Counted from the first letter of the stretch, positions 24,469 through 32,619 are shown. The stretch is 34,155 nucleotides of DNA from Acidimicrobiaceae bacterium (GCA_002720485.1 PBIQ01000041.1:1-34155), one strand, 5' to 3'. Numbers and translations: made by a program. Notes: generated from the sequence alone by a model not told the origin.

Positions 24469-26676
24469 TTATGCGCCTTCACCTGACAGAAAGACAGCGC
24501 GAAGAAGATCATCTCGTTCAAGCAGTTCTTGAGCTGGACCTTGGAACTGCACACGTCCGCGCTCCATGAAGATCGCGCGATCAGCGATTGACAGCGCTAC
24601 GTTAACTGATTGTTCGACGATGACCATTGTTATTCCGAGTTCTTTCAATTGCTCAACTACTTTCAGCAGGTCTTGAACGACAACGGGAGCTAATCCAAGG
24701 GAGAGCTCATCGATTAGAAGAAGCTCAGGCTCAAGTAGGACAGCTTTCGATAGCGCTAGCATCTGCTGTTGCCCTCCAGATAAAGATCCGGCCTTATCGT
24801 TTAGTCTGTCGCTCAACTGGGGAAAGACTGAAAAGACTCTCTCCATACGTTCAGCTCGTAATTGTTCATCCTCAACGAGCCAGCTCCACACTTCGAGATT
24901 TTCCCTTACGGTTTGTCCGGTGAAAAGTGCTTCTCCTCCCGGAACTTGGACCATTCCCAACGAAACACGATATTCGGGGTCGACGAGTGTGATATCTCTC
25001 CCATTCATGCGGACAACACCCCTGTCAGGCATTTGCAGTCCAGCAATTGCCCTTAATGCCGTTGATTTTCCAGCACCATTTGTTCCTAAAAGAGCTAGGG
25101 TTTCACCCCGGCGTATTTCAAGGTCGACATCAAAGAGAACTTGAAGATTGCCATAGCTCACGTTCATGTTTTGCACCTGAAGAACTGGTACCTGATCTGG
25201 ATTCTCTCTTGCTCTTCGTTCTTCTTCTTGTTCGTTCAATAGTTCTTCAACGACGAGTGAGATATCTCTTTTCATGAACCGTGATCCGAACATTATGAGT
25301 ACACCGCCTAGTAACGCCGCAGGAGGAACAACGATCGTGAGGGCGGTTCGCTCACCATACGCATCGGAAAAGGCTCCTGTTAGGATGCCGCCAAAGAATC
25401 CACCCATCAAAAAGATATAGACACCAACTAGTGAGAAGGCTTGTGCTCTCATTCTGTATGGAACTACAGCAGATAAGGTCGGCCCCATTTGAGTAAACGC
25501 GGCCCCTTGACAAGCGTTTCCGAGTGTGTAGAAAACTATCAAGAGAACGATGTTAGAGAATCGAACACCAATCGTTACAAAAATACCGTAAAACGTAACA
25601 AGTAAACCCATTAGCCAGAGAGCTTTTCTTGGATCTTGTCGGAAGAGTTTGTCGCCTATTTTTCCTGCAATAGGAATGGCTATAAGTGCTGCTGCCCAGC
25701 TAATTGAGATCAACCAGCCTCGCTTAAATGCGCCATAGTTGTAATATTCTTCCAGGAGAAGAGACATAGTTGTAGGGACAGCGACGAGGGCGAAGCCTAG
25801 GACTCCAATTCCAACTACCAAGTAATAGAATGATCTGACATTTTTTAGCCTTTGGAATGCTGAGGAAAGACGTACTGGAGGTTCTTCTTCAGCCTTTTCT
25901 AATTTCCCACCGAGAACAGCATCTTGTTCATATGCTCCACGAACTGGCTCTTTTAAAAGGAAAATAGCAACGACGAGTATGAGGGCAGGAATAGAAAAGA
26001 GATAGAACGCTATTCTCCAATCCTCTGGTCCGTCACCAGCCAGTAGAACAATTCCTCCGGCTATAAAAGGACCTATAACCTGACCTATTGGTCTCCCTAA
26101 TGCCTCCGCTGCGAAGATTCTCGCACGAATAGCTATTGGGTATTGGTCAGCGATTAATGAAGGAGAGATTGGGATTTTCGCCCCTGCTCCTATCCCTGTT
26201 CCTGCCCGCCCTATTGCTAGCTGGAAAGCATTTTGGACTGACCCAGTGAAGGCTACGAGACCTGCCCACAATCCGGTCGCGATTGAAAGAACGCCTACTC
26301 TTCGGTATCTGTCCGCTAACCAGGCGAAAGGAATGGTTGAAAGAACAAGGACCACCCCTCCGAAACTTCCCAAACCCAGCAGCATCGTGTCAGAGATATT
26401 TAACGTTTCTTGAATATCGGGCCCGAGAACAGTAATTGCGACGCGATCAAATTCCTCAACGATCGATAGGAGAAGAAGAACCAGGGCCATTGAAATGCCG
26501 CCCTTCTGAACTCCTTCTTTGAAGGTCATTTCTTCATCACCTACTCCAGGGAGCAGGTCGTCAGGCAAAATAGTTTCAGCAGTAGCCTCTTCAAGGGCTG
26601 ATTTTCGAGCTTCTTCCTCTTCAAGGATGGTTGCAGAGATACTTGCCGCATCGTCTGAAGCTGATGCTTCGTCCAC
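24469..26676 (-). CDS. MFS transporter-LivF ATPase fusion
   Basis: 735 residues. An acidic N-terminal tail (1-55) precedes about 12 membrane helices (60-465) of the major facilitator superfamily, with motif A-like GSFGGVVLVLS/AWLADRYRR (103-126) and a central cytoplasmic loop (245-275). A charged linker (470-495) leads to a LivF-like ABC ATPase (498-735): Walker A GTNGAGKS (531-538), signature LSGGQQQ (632-638), Walker B ELLLIDE (651-657), and VEQSVNVAL. So one chain joins a secondary carrier to an ABC ATPase. It heads the operon with the LivHMG fusion (2-nt gap). The LivF half would pair with LivG; what the MFS half does is unknown. The reading frame is unbroken from the ATG at 26676. GGGGG lies a few bases upstream. 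Confidence 0.9.
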   Translation of the reverse strand: MDEASASDDAASISATILEEEEARKSALEEATAETILPDDLLPGVGDEEMTFKEGVQKGGISMALVLLLLSIVEEFDRVAITVLGPDIQETLNISDTMLLGLGSFGGVVLVLSTIPFAWLADRYRRVGVLSIATGLWAGLVAFTGSVQNAFQLAIGRAGTGIGAGAKIPISPSLIADQYPIAIRARIFAAEALGRPIGQVIGPFIAGGIVLLAGDGPEDWRIAFYLFSIPALILVVAIFLLKEPVRGAYEQDAVLGGKLEKAEEEPPVRLSSAFQRLKNVRSFYYLVVGIGVLGFALVAVPTTMSLLLEEYYNYGAFKRGWLISISWAAALIAIPIAGKIGDKLFRQDPRKALWLMGLLVTFYGIFVTIGVRFSNIVLLIVFYTLGNACQGAAFTQMGPTLSAVVPYRMRAQAFSLVGVYIFLMGGFFGGILTGAFSDAYGERTALTIVVPPAALLGGVLIMFGSRFMKRDISLVVEELLNEQEEERRARENPDQVPVLQVQNMNVSYGNLQVLFDVDLEIRRGETLALLGTNGAGKSTALRAIAGLQMPDRGVVRMNGRDITLVDPEYRVSLGMVQVPGGEALFTGQTVRENLEVWSWLVEDEQLRAERMERVFSVFPQLSDRLNDKAGSLSGGQQQMLALSKAVLLEPELLLIDELSLGLAPVVVQDLLKVVEQLKELGITMVIVEQSVNVALSIADRAIFMERGRVQFQGPAQELLERDDLLRAVFLSGEGA

Positions 26677-26767
26677 TATCCCCCCTTGCTTTCTGGCACA
26701 CCGGTAACTAATCGTGAGCGTAGTAGAAACTCAGCGATATCTCATCTCCGCAGAAGCCCAATATTAC

Positions 26768-28471
26768 TTATTCCGCGGATTTAATGATTTCAGCAATGTA
26801 TGAGGAGGTTTCTTCGATCGGCACTAGGGTTGCTTCTCCGCTTGCACGCGGAACAAATTCAATGACGCCATCCGCTATCCCCTTAGGTCCTACTGTTACC
26901 CGATAGGGAATGCCAATTAATTCAGCATCCGCAAATTTTACCCCCGGTCGAGCATCTCGGTCATCAAGTAGTACCTCTACGCCAAGATTTAATAATGACT
27001 CGTATATGTGTTCACCGATGCGCACATTTTCCTCATCCTTAGGTTGAACTATCGTAACGACAACTTCAAATGGGGCAACTGCTAACGGCCAGATAATTCC
27101 CTTGTCATCAAAATGGGTTTCCACGATTGTTGCCATTGCTCGCTCTACACCAATCCCGTAGCTTCCCATAACTACAGTTCGGCTTTTTCCATTCTCATCC
27201 AAGACGCTCACACCGAAAGTTTCAGCATATTTTGTCCCAAGTTTAAAAATGTGGCCTGACTCAATAGTTGGGACAATATCCAATGGCTCCATACACGTTA
27301 AGCACAGATCACCACTTTGGACTTCGCGAAGGTCGACCCATTCGTCCACGTTAAGGTCTCGTTCAACGCTAACACCAGAGAAGTGGTAATCATTTTCGTT
27401 CGCTCCCGTAACCATGTTGGTGCGGCCCTGCAGGGCACTATCGGCGTAAATCGGGCAGCCTGAAACGCCAACCGCACCTAATGAACCCGGTTCAGCGCCA
27501 AGAAAGTCCAGTGTTTCTTCACTTCGTGCTTGTCGAATCAATACTGCTCCAGTTGCATCAGCGAGTTTCTGCTCATTCAATTGGTGATCACCCCGGACAA
27601 GAGCCAACGTAATCTGCCCGTCGATGACATACACCATGGTCTTGATCTGATTATTAGCTAGATGCCCACTATCGGCAAGTTCTGCAATCGTCCTGATTCC
27701 AGGGGTCGCAAATTTTTCTGGTTCACCTGGTCCATCCTCATCGACTACCGGTTCAAGGTATGAGACAGCTTTTTCTATATTTGCTCCATACCCGCAGCCA
27801 GGGCAGATCACTGTTTTATCTTCGCCAGAATCCGCTCGGACCATAAACTCAACGCTGTCAGACCCCCCCATATTCCCTGATGAGGCCTCAACAGGAATAG
27901 CCTTGAGATCTATTCGCTTAAAAATCCTCGAATACGCCTCATGCTGAAGATTAAATGAAGCATCTAAACCCTGCTCATTCAAGTCGAAAGAGTAGGCATC
28001 CTTCATCGTGAATTCCCGAACCCGCAGCAATCCACTCTTAGGCCGGGCTTCATCACGATATTTGGTGTGTATCTGATACCACATTTGAGGCAACTGTTTG
28101 TAAGACGTGATTTCAGATCCTACAATCGCGAAAATTTCCTCTGCTGTTACCCCAAGTGCCGCCTCGGCGCCATGCCGGTCTTCAAGGCGAAACATAATCT
28201 CACCCATCGATTCCCATCGACCAGATTTTTGCCACGTAGAGGCCGGCTGCAACGTAGGCATCTGCACCTGCTGGCCCCCGATACTATCCATCTCTTCTTC
28301 AATGATCGCGATTATTTTTTTCCTGACCCTGTGCGCTAGTGGAAGAAGAATGTAGTGACCTGAATGCAACTGGCGAATATATCCAGCTCTGATAAGCAAT
28401 TTATGGCTTTCAGCTTCGGCATCACCTGGAGCGTCACGCAAGGTCGGGGAAAACAAAGAAGTCCATCGCAT
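26768..28471 (-). CDS. proS: Prolyl-tRNA synthetase
   Basis: 567 residues, the usual length of the bacterial type (about 570). It attaches proline to tRNA-Pro. Class II features are present: RAGYIRQLHSGHYILLPLA (motif 1 region), the TxE loop as LGVTAEE (usually LGPTHEE), RPKSGLLRVREFTMKDAYSF (motif 2), an inserted editing-like domain (about 225-385), motif 3 near GSYGIGVERAMATIVE, and an anticodon-binding domain ending DRDARPGVKFADAELIGIPYR. ATG at 28471, with TACGCT 8 nt before it. It is divergent from the selenoprotein gene with only 48 bases between the starts. Confidence 0.96.
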   Translation of the reverse strand: MRWTSLFSPTLRDAPGDAEAESHKLLIRAGYIRQLHSGHYILLPLAHRVRKKIIAIIEEEMDSIGGQQVQMPTLQPASTWQKSGRWESMGEIMFRLEDRHGAEAALGVTAEEIFAIVGSEITSYKQLPQMWYQIHTKYRDEARPKSGLLRVREFTMKDAYSFDLNEQGLDASFNLQHEAYSRIFKRIDLKAIPVEASSGNMGGSDSVEFMVRADSGEDKTVICPGCGYGANIEKAVSYLEPVVDEDGPGEPEKFATPGIRTIAELADSGHLANNQIKTMVYVIDGQITLALVRGDHQLNEQKLADATGAVLIRQARSEETLDFLGAEPGSLGAVGVSGCPIYADSALQGRTNMVTGANENDYHFSGVSVERDLNVDEWVDLREVQSGDLCLTCMEPLDIVPTIESGHIFKLGTKYAETFGVSVLDENGKSRTVVMGSYGIGVERAMATIVETHFDDKGIIWPLAVAPFEVVVTIVQPKDEENVRIGEHIYESLLNLGVEVLLDDRDARPGVKFADAELIGIPYRVTVGPKGIADGVIEFVPRASGEATLVPIEETSSYIAEIIKSAE

Positions 28472-28479
28472 TACCTATA

Positions 28480-28485
28480 AGCGTA
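28480..28485 (-). promoter_or_regulatory. -10 hexamer of a probable leaderless promoter (proS)
   Basis: TACGCT on the minus strand, 8 nt before the ATG at 28471. The spacing is at the long end for a leaderless gene, and an AGG 4-6 nt before the ATG may serve as a weak ribosome site. Confidence 0.35.
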
Positions 28486-28506
28486 GTTACCCAGACGCTT
28501 CATAGC

Positions 28507-28512
28507 TAACCT
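28507..28512 (+). promoter_or_regulatory. -10 hexamer of a probable leaderless promoter (selenoprotein gene)
   Basis: TAACCT, 7 nt before the ATG at 28520; no Shine-Dalgarno sequence. It sits back-to-back with the proS promoter in a 48-base gap. Confidence 0.4.
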
Positions 28513-28519
28513 TTTACTA

Positions 28520-29047
28520 ATGGGACGAATTCTTACAAGGTTATTAGGTATTACCGGAACTCTCATTTTCCTCCTTTTGCTTATTTCATGTGGATCAACA
28601 CCGCAGCAATCCGCATCTGATACCAGTCCTTCAGATCAAAGAACAGACGCTTCCACGTTGCAAGCAGTTGATGGAACTTCCGTAACTTTCGGCGATTTCA
28701 AAGGACAGCCAACGGTCCTTTGGTTCTGGTCCCCTAATTGAACACGCTGCCAAATAGAAGCTTCTACGGTCGCAGAAGCCCAGAAAAAGTACATAGACCA
28801 AGTTGACTTTGTCGGTGTCGCTGGACGCAGCGATCTCAACAGTGTAGAAGAATTCATCACATCATTTGCTGTAGAAGAATTCCCCCACGTTTATGACCCT
28901 GATGGGGAGATTTGGGGTCGATATGGAGTATCTTCCCAACCGGCTTGGATTTTCATCAACTCAAAAGGAGAATCACAACGCGCGTTTGGGGTTTTAGGAG
29001 ACACTGCGCTTAACGACGAGGTTCAAAAAATTCTCACGGGAAGTTAA
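28520..29047 (+). CDS. Selenocysteine-containing TlpA/DsbF-like thioredoxin-fold lipoprotein (UxxC)
   Basis: 175 residues if the TGA at 28739-28741 is read as selenocysteine (U74). Residues 1-23 are a lipoprotein signal peptide with lipobox LISC (Cys24). The thioredoxin fold follows: DGTSVTFGDFKGQPTVLWFW, then SPN-U-T-R-C77, then VGVAGRSDLNSVEEFI, FPHVYDPDGEIWGRYGV and QPAWIFI (cis-Pro141). In homologues such as mycobacterial MPT53/DsbF and TlpA the motif is WAPWCPxCRxE, so the TGA falls exactly on the first redox cysteine. The frame stays open to TAA at 29045 with full family conservation; a GGUC-loop hairpin lies at 28760-28779. TGA is a genuine stop in neighbours (2060, 16886, 31551). A point-mutated pseudogene is the alternative. 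Acts outside the membrane in thiol redox control. Confidence 0.83.
28760..28779 (+). promoter_or_regulatory. Candidate bacterial SECIS element
   Basis: GCTTCT (28760-28765) and AGAAGC (28774-28779) form a 6-bp stem closing ACGGTCGC. With one A-C mismatch and one C-G pair, the apical loop becomes GGTC (28768-28771). It starts 18 nt after the in-frame TGA, and the loop Gs are 27 nt after it, within the distance known for bacterial SECIS hairpins. The E. coli fdhF element also has GGUC in its loop. Confidence 0.65.
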
Positions 29048-29088
29048 GACATTAACGCTAACCTCGGAACCAATTTGCATAGGGTCGA

Positions 29089-29094
29089 TAGACT
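29089..29094 (+). promoter_or_regulatory. -10 hexamer of a probable leaderless promoter (pyrC)
   Basis: TAGACT, 6 nt before the ATG at 29101. No ribosome site between. It lies in the 53-base gap after the selenoprotein stop, so pyrC is likely transcribed on its own. Confidence 0.45.
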
Positions 29095-29100
29095 GATGGC

Positions 29101-30150
29101 ATGGATTTATCAATTCGAATACCTCGTCCTGACGATTGGCATGTGCATCTTCGAGACGGGGCAATGCTCGAGGCTGTTGTTCAATATACGGCGAGCAGAT
29201 TTCGATACGCCATCATTATGCCGAACCTTTCCCCGCCGGATGCCACCACCGAAGTAGCAGAGCTATATCAGCAACGAATACTCAAAGCGGTCGGAGATCA
29301 AGCCCCATGGTTCCAACCCCTCATGACGCTGTATTGCTCACCTGGACTGGACCAAGAAGATCTTGTTAGAGGTCACGAAGCTGGAATCGTGAAAGCTGTC
29401 AAATATTATCCCCTTGGAGCAACCACAAATTCGGACCATGGGGGAGACAACATACTCAACTTCATTGAACTCCTTGAAGTAATGGCGGATCATCAAATAC
29501 CTCTGTTAGTCCATGCAGAATCAACGGATCCTGATATAGACGTATTCGATAGGGAAGCTGCTTTTTTAGAACAGGAGCTTCACCCCTTATGTGAACAGCT
29601 GCCAACCCTCCAAGTCACTGTAGAACATGTCTCTACAAGCGCCGGAGTTGATTTTGTTCTCGCCCACCCTCAGGTAGGGGCATCAGTTACGCCACATCAC
29701 CTATCCAGAAATAAAACCGACCTTATGACTCCGGAATTTGATCCGGATCTCTTCTGTAAACCCATCATTAATTCTGAATCAGACCGGCAAGCGATCGTTT
29801 CCATAGCGACGTCAGGAAACCCATCCTTTTTCCTCGGCACAGATTCCGCACCTCACCCAACATCAGAAAAATACGGCGAAGAAGCAAAAGCAGGTATCTT
29901 TAACGCAGCATACGGACTTGAAGTTGTTGCTGAAATCTTCGCCCAAGAAAACAAACTGGAACACTTTGCCGACTTTGCTTCAAAGAATGGAGCAGCCTTC
30001 TACGGATATCAGCCTTCAGAAGATGAGTTACTCCTTAGACGAAAGCAAGTAGAAGTAGAGCTCGCGTCTACCCTATCTACACGTGACGGCGACCAGGTTG
30101 TGCTCTTCGGAGTCGATGAAGCCTCACAGTGGACTGTCTCTCCTGTCTAA
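29101..30150 (+). CDS. pyrC: Dihydroorotase, homodimeric type (PyrC)
   Basis: 349 residues, matching E. coli PyrC in length and layout. It cyclises carbamoyl-aspartate to dihydroorotate in pyrimidine synthesis. Motifs: RRPDDWHVHLRD-like start (DDWHVHLRDG; His14, His16), MPNLSPP, carboxylated lysine Lys101 (KAVKYYPLGATTNS), His138 (LLVHAE), His176 (VEHVST), PHHLSRNK, and catalytic Asp248 (LGTDSAPH). All metal and catalytic residues are present. The ATG at 29101 is chosen because DDWHVHLRD is then near residue 11, as in the family. This class II form is most familiar from Proteobacteria and eukaryotic-like enzymes, while many Actinobacteria have the class I enzyme beside pyrB; no other pyr gene is adjacent. 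Confidence 0.95.
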   Translation: MDLSIRIPRPDDWHVHLRDGAMLEAVVQYTASRFRYAIIMPNLSPPDATTEVAELYQQRILKAVGDQAPWFQPLMTLYCSPGLDQEDLVRGHEAGIVKAVKYYPLGATTNSDHGGDNILNFIELLEVMADHQIPLLVHAESTDPDIDVFDREAAFLEQELHPLCEQLPTLQVTVEHVSTSAGVDFVLAHPQVGASVTPHHLSRNKTDLMTPEFDPDLFCKPIINSESDRQAIVSIATSGNPSFFLGTDSAPHPTSEKYGEEAKAGIFNAAYGLEVVAEIFAQENKLEHFADFASKNGAAFYGYQPSEDELLLRRKQVEVELASTLSTRDGDQVVLFGVDEASQWTVSPV

Positions 30151-30165
30151 ATCAATAGGGTGAAA

Positions 30166-31047
30166 TTATTCTGATTCGGCAGTTCGGTAATCTCCGTACT
30201 CTCCATCACGATCTGATAACGCCCCAGTAAGGCCTTTCTCTTTAATGCTGCCAAGAAAATCCTTCATCGAATCGGTATGAATACCCAACGAACACAATTC
30301 GGTCCCTGCCCGTATTCCAGTCCGTAACCCCATTATTTCCATCTGGCGATGAACCACTCGCTTATTAAGCTGAGTCAAATCTGTGGGCGTCTTCGATATC
30401 CGCTCAGCGATAGCCAATACTTCCTCTTCAAGTTCTTCAGCTGGAAATGCCCTATTCGCCCATCCTTCAGAAACTGCTTCGACACCAGTAATGGAGTCGC
30501 CGGTCATCATCATTTCCATCGCTCTCCGCATACCTAAAAACCAAGTATGAAAATGCATATCAGGTACTCCAAACCGTGTCGCCGGATAACCCATTTGTGC
30601 ATCTTCCGCGATATAAACCAGATCACAACAGGTCGCTAATTCACTACCCCCAGCAAGACAATACCCATGCACCTGAGCAATGACCGGCTTCGCAAGGTCC
30701 CAGATACTCATCCACCCTTCGGTCACATGACGAGGCCACTGGCCTTCACCTCCGGCAGTAAAGAACGGCATAGCATGTCCAGCATTAGCACCCGAAAGGT
30801 CATATCCTGCCGAAAAAGAAGGTCCAGCACCGCGAATAATGGAAACCTTTACTTCAGGGTCCATATCTGCATCCTGAAGAGCTTTAAGAATCGCCCCGCG
30901 CAACGGATGAATCAATGAATTTCGTTTTTCTGGCCTATTCATCGTTAACCGACGCACACCAGGAATCGGATCATCAATTAGCAAAACTTCAGAATGTTCG
31001 TTGTTCTCTGATAGCGAACTATCTTCTTGTTGACCGTAATTTCCCAT
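30166..31047 (-). CDS. Enoyl-CoA hydratase/isomerase (crotonase) family protein
   Basis: 293 residues. The crotonase fold is shown by LTMNRPEKRNSL, IIRGAGPSFSAGYDLSG (first oxyanion-hole segment) and KPVIAQVHGYCLAGGSELATCCDLVYIAEDAQMGYPATRFGVPD (second), followed by TGDSITGVEAVSEGWANRAFP. It should act on an acyl-CoA thioester; the glutamates of classical hydratase appear changed (Ser-Glu present in GGSELA, second position less clear), so hydratase versus isomerase is open. A good AAGGAG precedes the ATG at 31047. The first 20 residues form a polar extension. It converges on pyrC with 15 nt between stops. Confidence 0.87.
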   Translation of the reverse strand: MGNYGQQEDSSLSENNEHSEVLLIDDPIPGVRRLTMNRPEKRNSLIHPLRGAILKALQDADMDPEVKVSIIRGAGPSFSAGYDLSGANAGHAMPFFTAGGEGQWPRHVTEGWMSIWDLAKPVIAQVHGYCLAGGSELATCCDLVYIAEDAQMGYPATRFGVPDMHFHTWFLGMRRAMEMMMTGDSITGVEAVSEGWANRAFPAEELEEEVLAIAERISKTPTDLTQLNKRVVHRQMEIMGLRTGIRAGTELCSLGIHTDSMKDFLGSIKEKGLTGALSDRDGEYGDYRTAESE

Positions 31048-31146
31048 ATCAGGCTCCTTCTATCCTCCCTAAATAGCGTAATCCAGCTAGAAGAACTATT
31101 ACGTTTCCCTCGGATTGAATCTTTCACAGAAACGGATTGTGGCCTA

Positions 31147-31152
31147 TAAGAT
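31147..31152 (+). promoter_or_regulatory. -10 hexamer of a probable leaderless promoter (VOC gene)
   Basis: TAAGAT, within TATAAGAT, 6 nt before the ATG at 31159. No Shine-Dalgarno sequence. One of the clearest leaderless layouts in the window. Confidence 0.5.
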
Positions 31153-31158
31153 GATTCA

Positions 31159-31551
31159 ATGTCAGCTCGGCTTACCCATCTTGCCCTTCCGTGCCATGAC
31201 CTTGATGCAACCATCGCATGGTATGAAAAGTACACACCGTTACGAAAGACACATCATCGCCAAGATGATTTGGGTGCTGTTGCATGGTTATCACCCGCAG
31301 AGTCTGGGATAGTTCTTGTGTTTATTCAGAAAAATGAAGCCCCTGACCCGATTCCGGTTCTTGCTCCGTTGGCGCATTTGGGGATATCACTCGACTCGAC
31401 CGATCAAGTTGATCAAGTCGCTGAACGAGGAGAACGCGACGGCTGTTTAGCTTGGGAGCCAACGCAAGAGCCAACCCCCGTTGGATATATTTGCGCCCTA
31501 TCAGATCCAGATGGGAATCTCGTCGAATTCTCCTACGGCCAGGAAATCTGA
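31159..31551 (+). CDS. VOC superfamily (glyoxalase/dioxygenase-like) protein
   Basis: 130 residues, two betaalphabeta modules. Starts with RLTHLALPCHDLDATIAWYEKYT, where His7 is the usual first metal ligand, and ends with GYICALSDPDGNLVEFSYG, where Glu in LVEF is the usual last ligand. LAHLGISLDSTDQVDQV marks the second module with His. So the metal set (His, His, Glu) seems intact, unlike the VOC protein at 19362. Likely a glyoxalase-, fosfomycin-resistance- or dioxygenase-like enzyme; substrate unknown. Stop TGA at 31551, 18 nt from the end of the convergent desaturase. Confidence 0.82.
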   Translation: MSARLTHLALPCHDLDATIAWYEKYTPLRKTHHRQDDLGAVAWLSPAESGIVLVFIQKNEAPDPIPVLAPLAHLGISLDSTDQVDQVAERGERDGCLAWEPTQEPTPVGYICALSDPDGNLVEFSYGQEI

Positions 31552-31569
31552 AGAAGTCGTCATCAACAG

Positions 31570-32490
31570 TTAATAAATTATTTGTGCAGCCGCCCGTCCT
31601 TCAATTCGAGCGCCTTGTGCATCAAGATGTTTGCCAAGAGATTTCCATAATAAACGAAGCTTATAGTGCGGTACCCGCGGGAAGAGGTGATGAAGTAGAT
31701 GGTAGTCGTGTCCACGTATCAAAAACGTGCTCCCTATGAATGTAAAGATTCTTGTATCTCGATACCGTCCGGTTTCTTTATGAGGATGATGCGGAAGCCA
31801 GCCAAAAACAAGGCTCAGCCAGAAACGCCCAATCCATGCTGGTATGTACCAAAGAAGCCACACAGCTGTCCCAAATCCTGCCGCTGTTCCGGCGATCAAA
31901 ACAGTCACATGTATTATTGCAATCCAACGAGATGCTTTTGCTACCTCAGGACCGCGAATCCGATCGCGTTCAGCAAATCGTTCTCTGATCGCGGGTGGGA
32001 CGGCTTTTGCTAACGGCGGGAATATCTGAATAAACGGTAGTAAAGGGTAGAGGATTGCTCCGGCGACAACTCTACCGAAGATTTGTCCCGGAGTTCCGGC
32101 AGAATTTAAAACATCTGGATCTCGTTCACCGTTGGCATGGGTGTGATGCAGAAGATGGGTTGTGACATGCCCGCGGAAACTCTCGCATAGCACAAGCCCT
32201 GTCGTTTCTCCGATAAATCGGTCAATCCATGCGAATGTTTTTCTTCCACCTGAGGGTGTGTGATGGACAGATTCGTGCATGGGCATATAGTAGGCTTGAA
32301 TAAAGACAACGCTCAGTCCCATCCCCGCTAGAAGAGGCAATGTTCCATTCAAGGTCAGGACGACAGTAGTGACCCATCCGCCTACTGCCCAAAGGAAATT
32401 AAAGATTGAACGAATTCCGAACGTTCCAATGAACGGGTCAACAGCGGCCTTTTCAAAAGTTAACCGTTCTATTCCTTCTAACTTCTCCAC
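31570..32490 (-). CDS. Membrane fatty acid desaturase/carotenoid hydroxylase-like protein
   Basis: 306-residue di-iron membrane enzyme. Histidine boxes: HESVHH (72-77), HLLHHTH (112-118) and HDYHLLHH (261-268), plus HHPH (234-237) in WLPHHPHKETGRYRDTR. Hydrophobic helices lie around 28-65 and 140-160 and 188-230. The box pattern and the RYRDTR region resemble the branch of the desaturase superfamily that includes carotene hydroxylases as well as acyl-lipid desaturases. It may therefore act on carotenoids or on fatty acids; the sequence does not settle this. The GTG start at 32490 has GGGGAAG close by. It is divergent from the copper amine oxidase. Confidence 0.83.
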   Translation of the reverse strand: MEKLEGIERLTFEKAAVDPFIGTFGIRSIFNFLWAVGGWVTTVVLTLNGTLPLLAGMGLSVVFIQAYYMPMHESVHHTPSGGRKTFAWIDRFIGETTGLVLCESFRGHVTTHLLHHTHANGERDPDVLNSAGTPGQIFGRVVAGAILYPLLPFIQIFPPLAKAVPPAIRERFAERDRIRGPEVAKASRWIAIIHVTVLIAGTAAGFGTAVWLLWYIPAWIGRFWLSLVFGWLPHHPHKETGRYRDTRIFTFIGSTFLIRGHDYHLLHHLFPRVPHYKLRLLWKSLGKHLDAQGARIEGRAAAQIIY

Positions 32491-32592
32491 AACTTCCCCA
32501 ATATGTGTTGTATTTATGATCGTAGTTGCCTTATTGGTAGCCAGATAATTTTCAATTTTTTAAAATTAAAACAAACGCATTCGAAACGATTG

Positions 32593-32619
32593 TACAGACA
32601 TATTGTCAGTCTGTAATTT
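32593..32619 (+). promoter_or_regulatory. Promoter and candidate operator of the copper amine oxidase gene
   Basis: TAATTT (32614-32619) is 6 nt before the ATG at 32626, so the gene is probably leaderless. A 7-bp inverted repeat TACAGAC (32593-32599) and GTCTGTA (32609-32615) with a 9-nt centre overlaps the -10 and the spacer. It would be well placed for a dimeric repressor. The remainder of the 135-base gap is AT-rich without other clear signals. Confidence 0.5.

Noticed and set aside
28739-28741. TGA in the thioredoxin-like gene as a sign of a genetic code where TGA is Trp or Gly
   Set aside because: Other genes here end with TGA (2060, 16886, 31551) and no other long gene has an internal TGA; the position demands Cys/Sec, not Trp or Gly.
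28520-29047. Thioredoxin-like gene as a pseudogene
   Set aside because: Only one stop is present, at the redox position, and the rest of the frame is conserved without frameshift. Not fully excluded; selenocysteine explains more.
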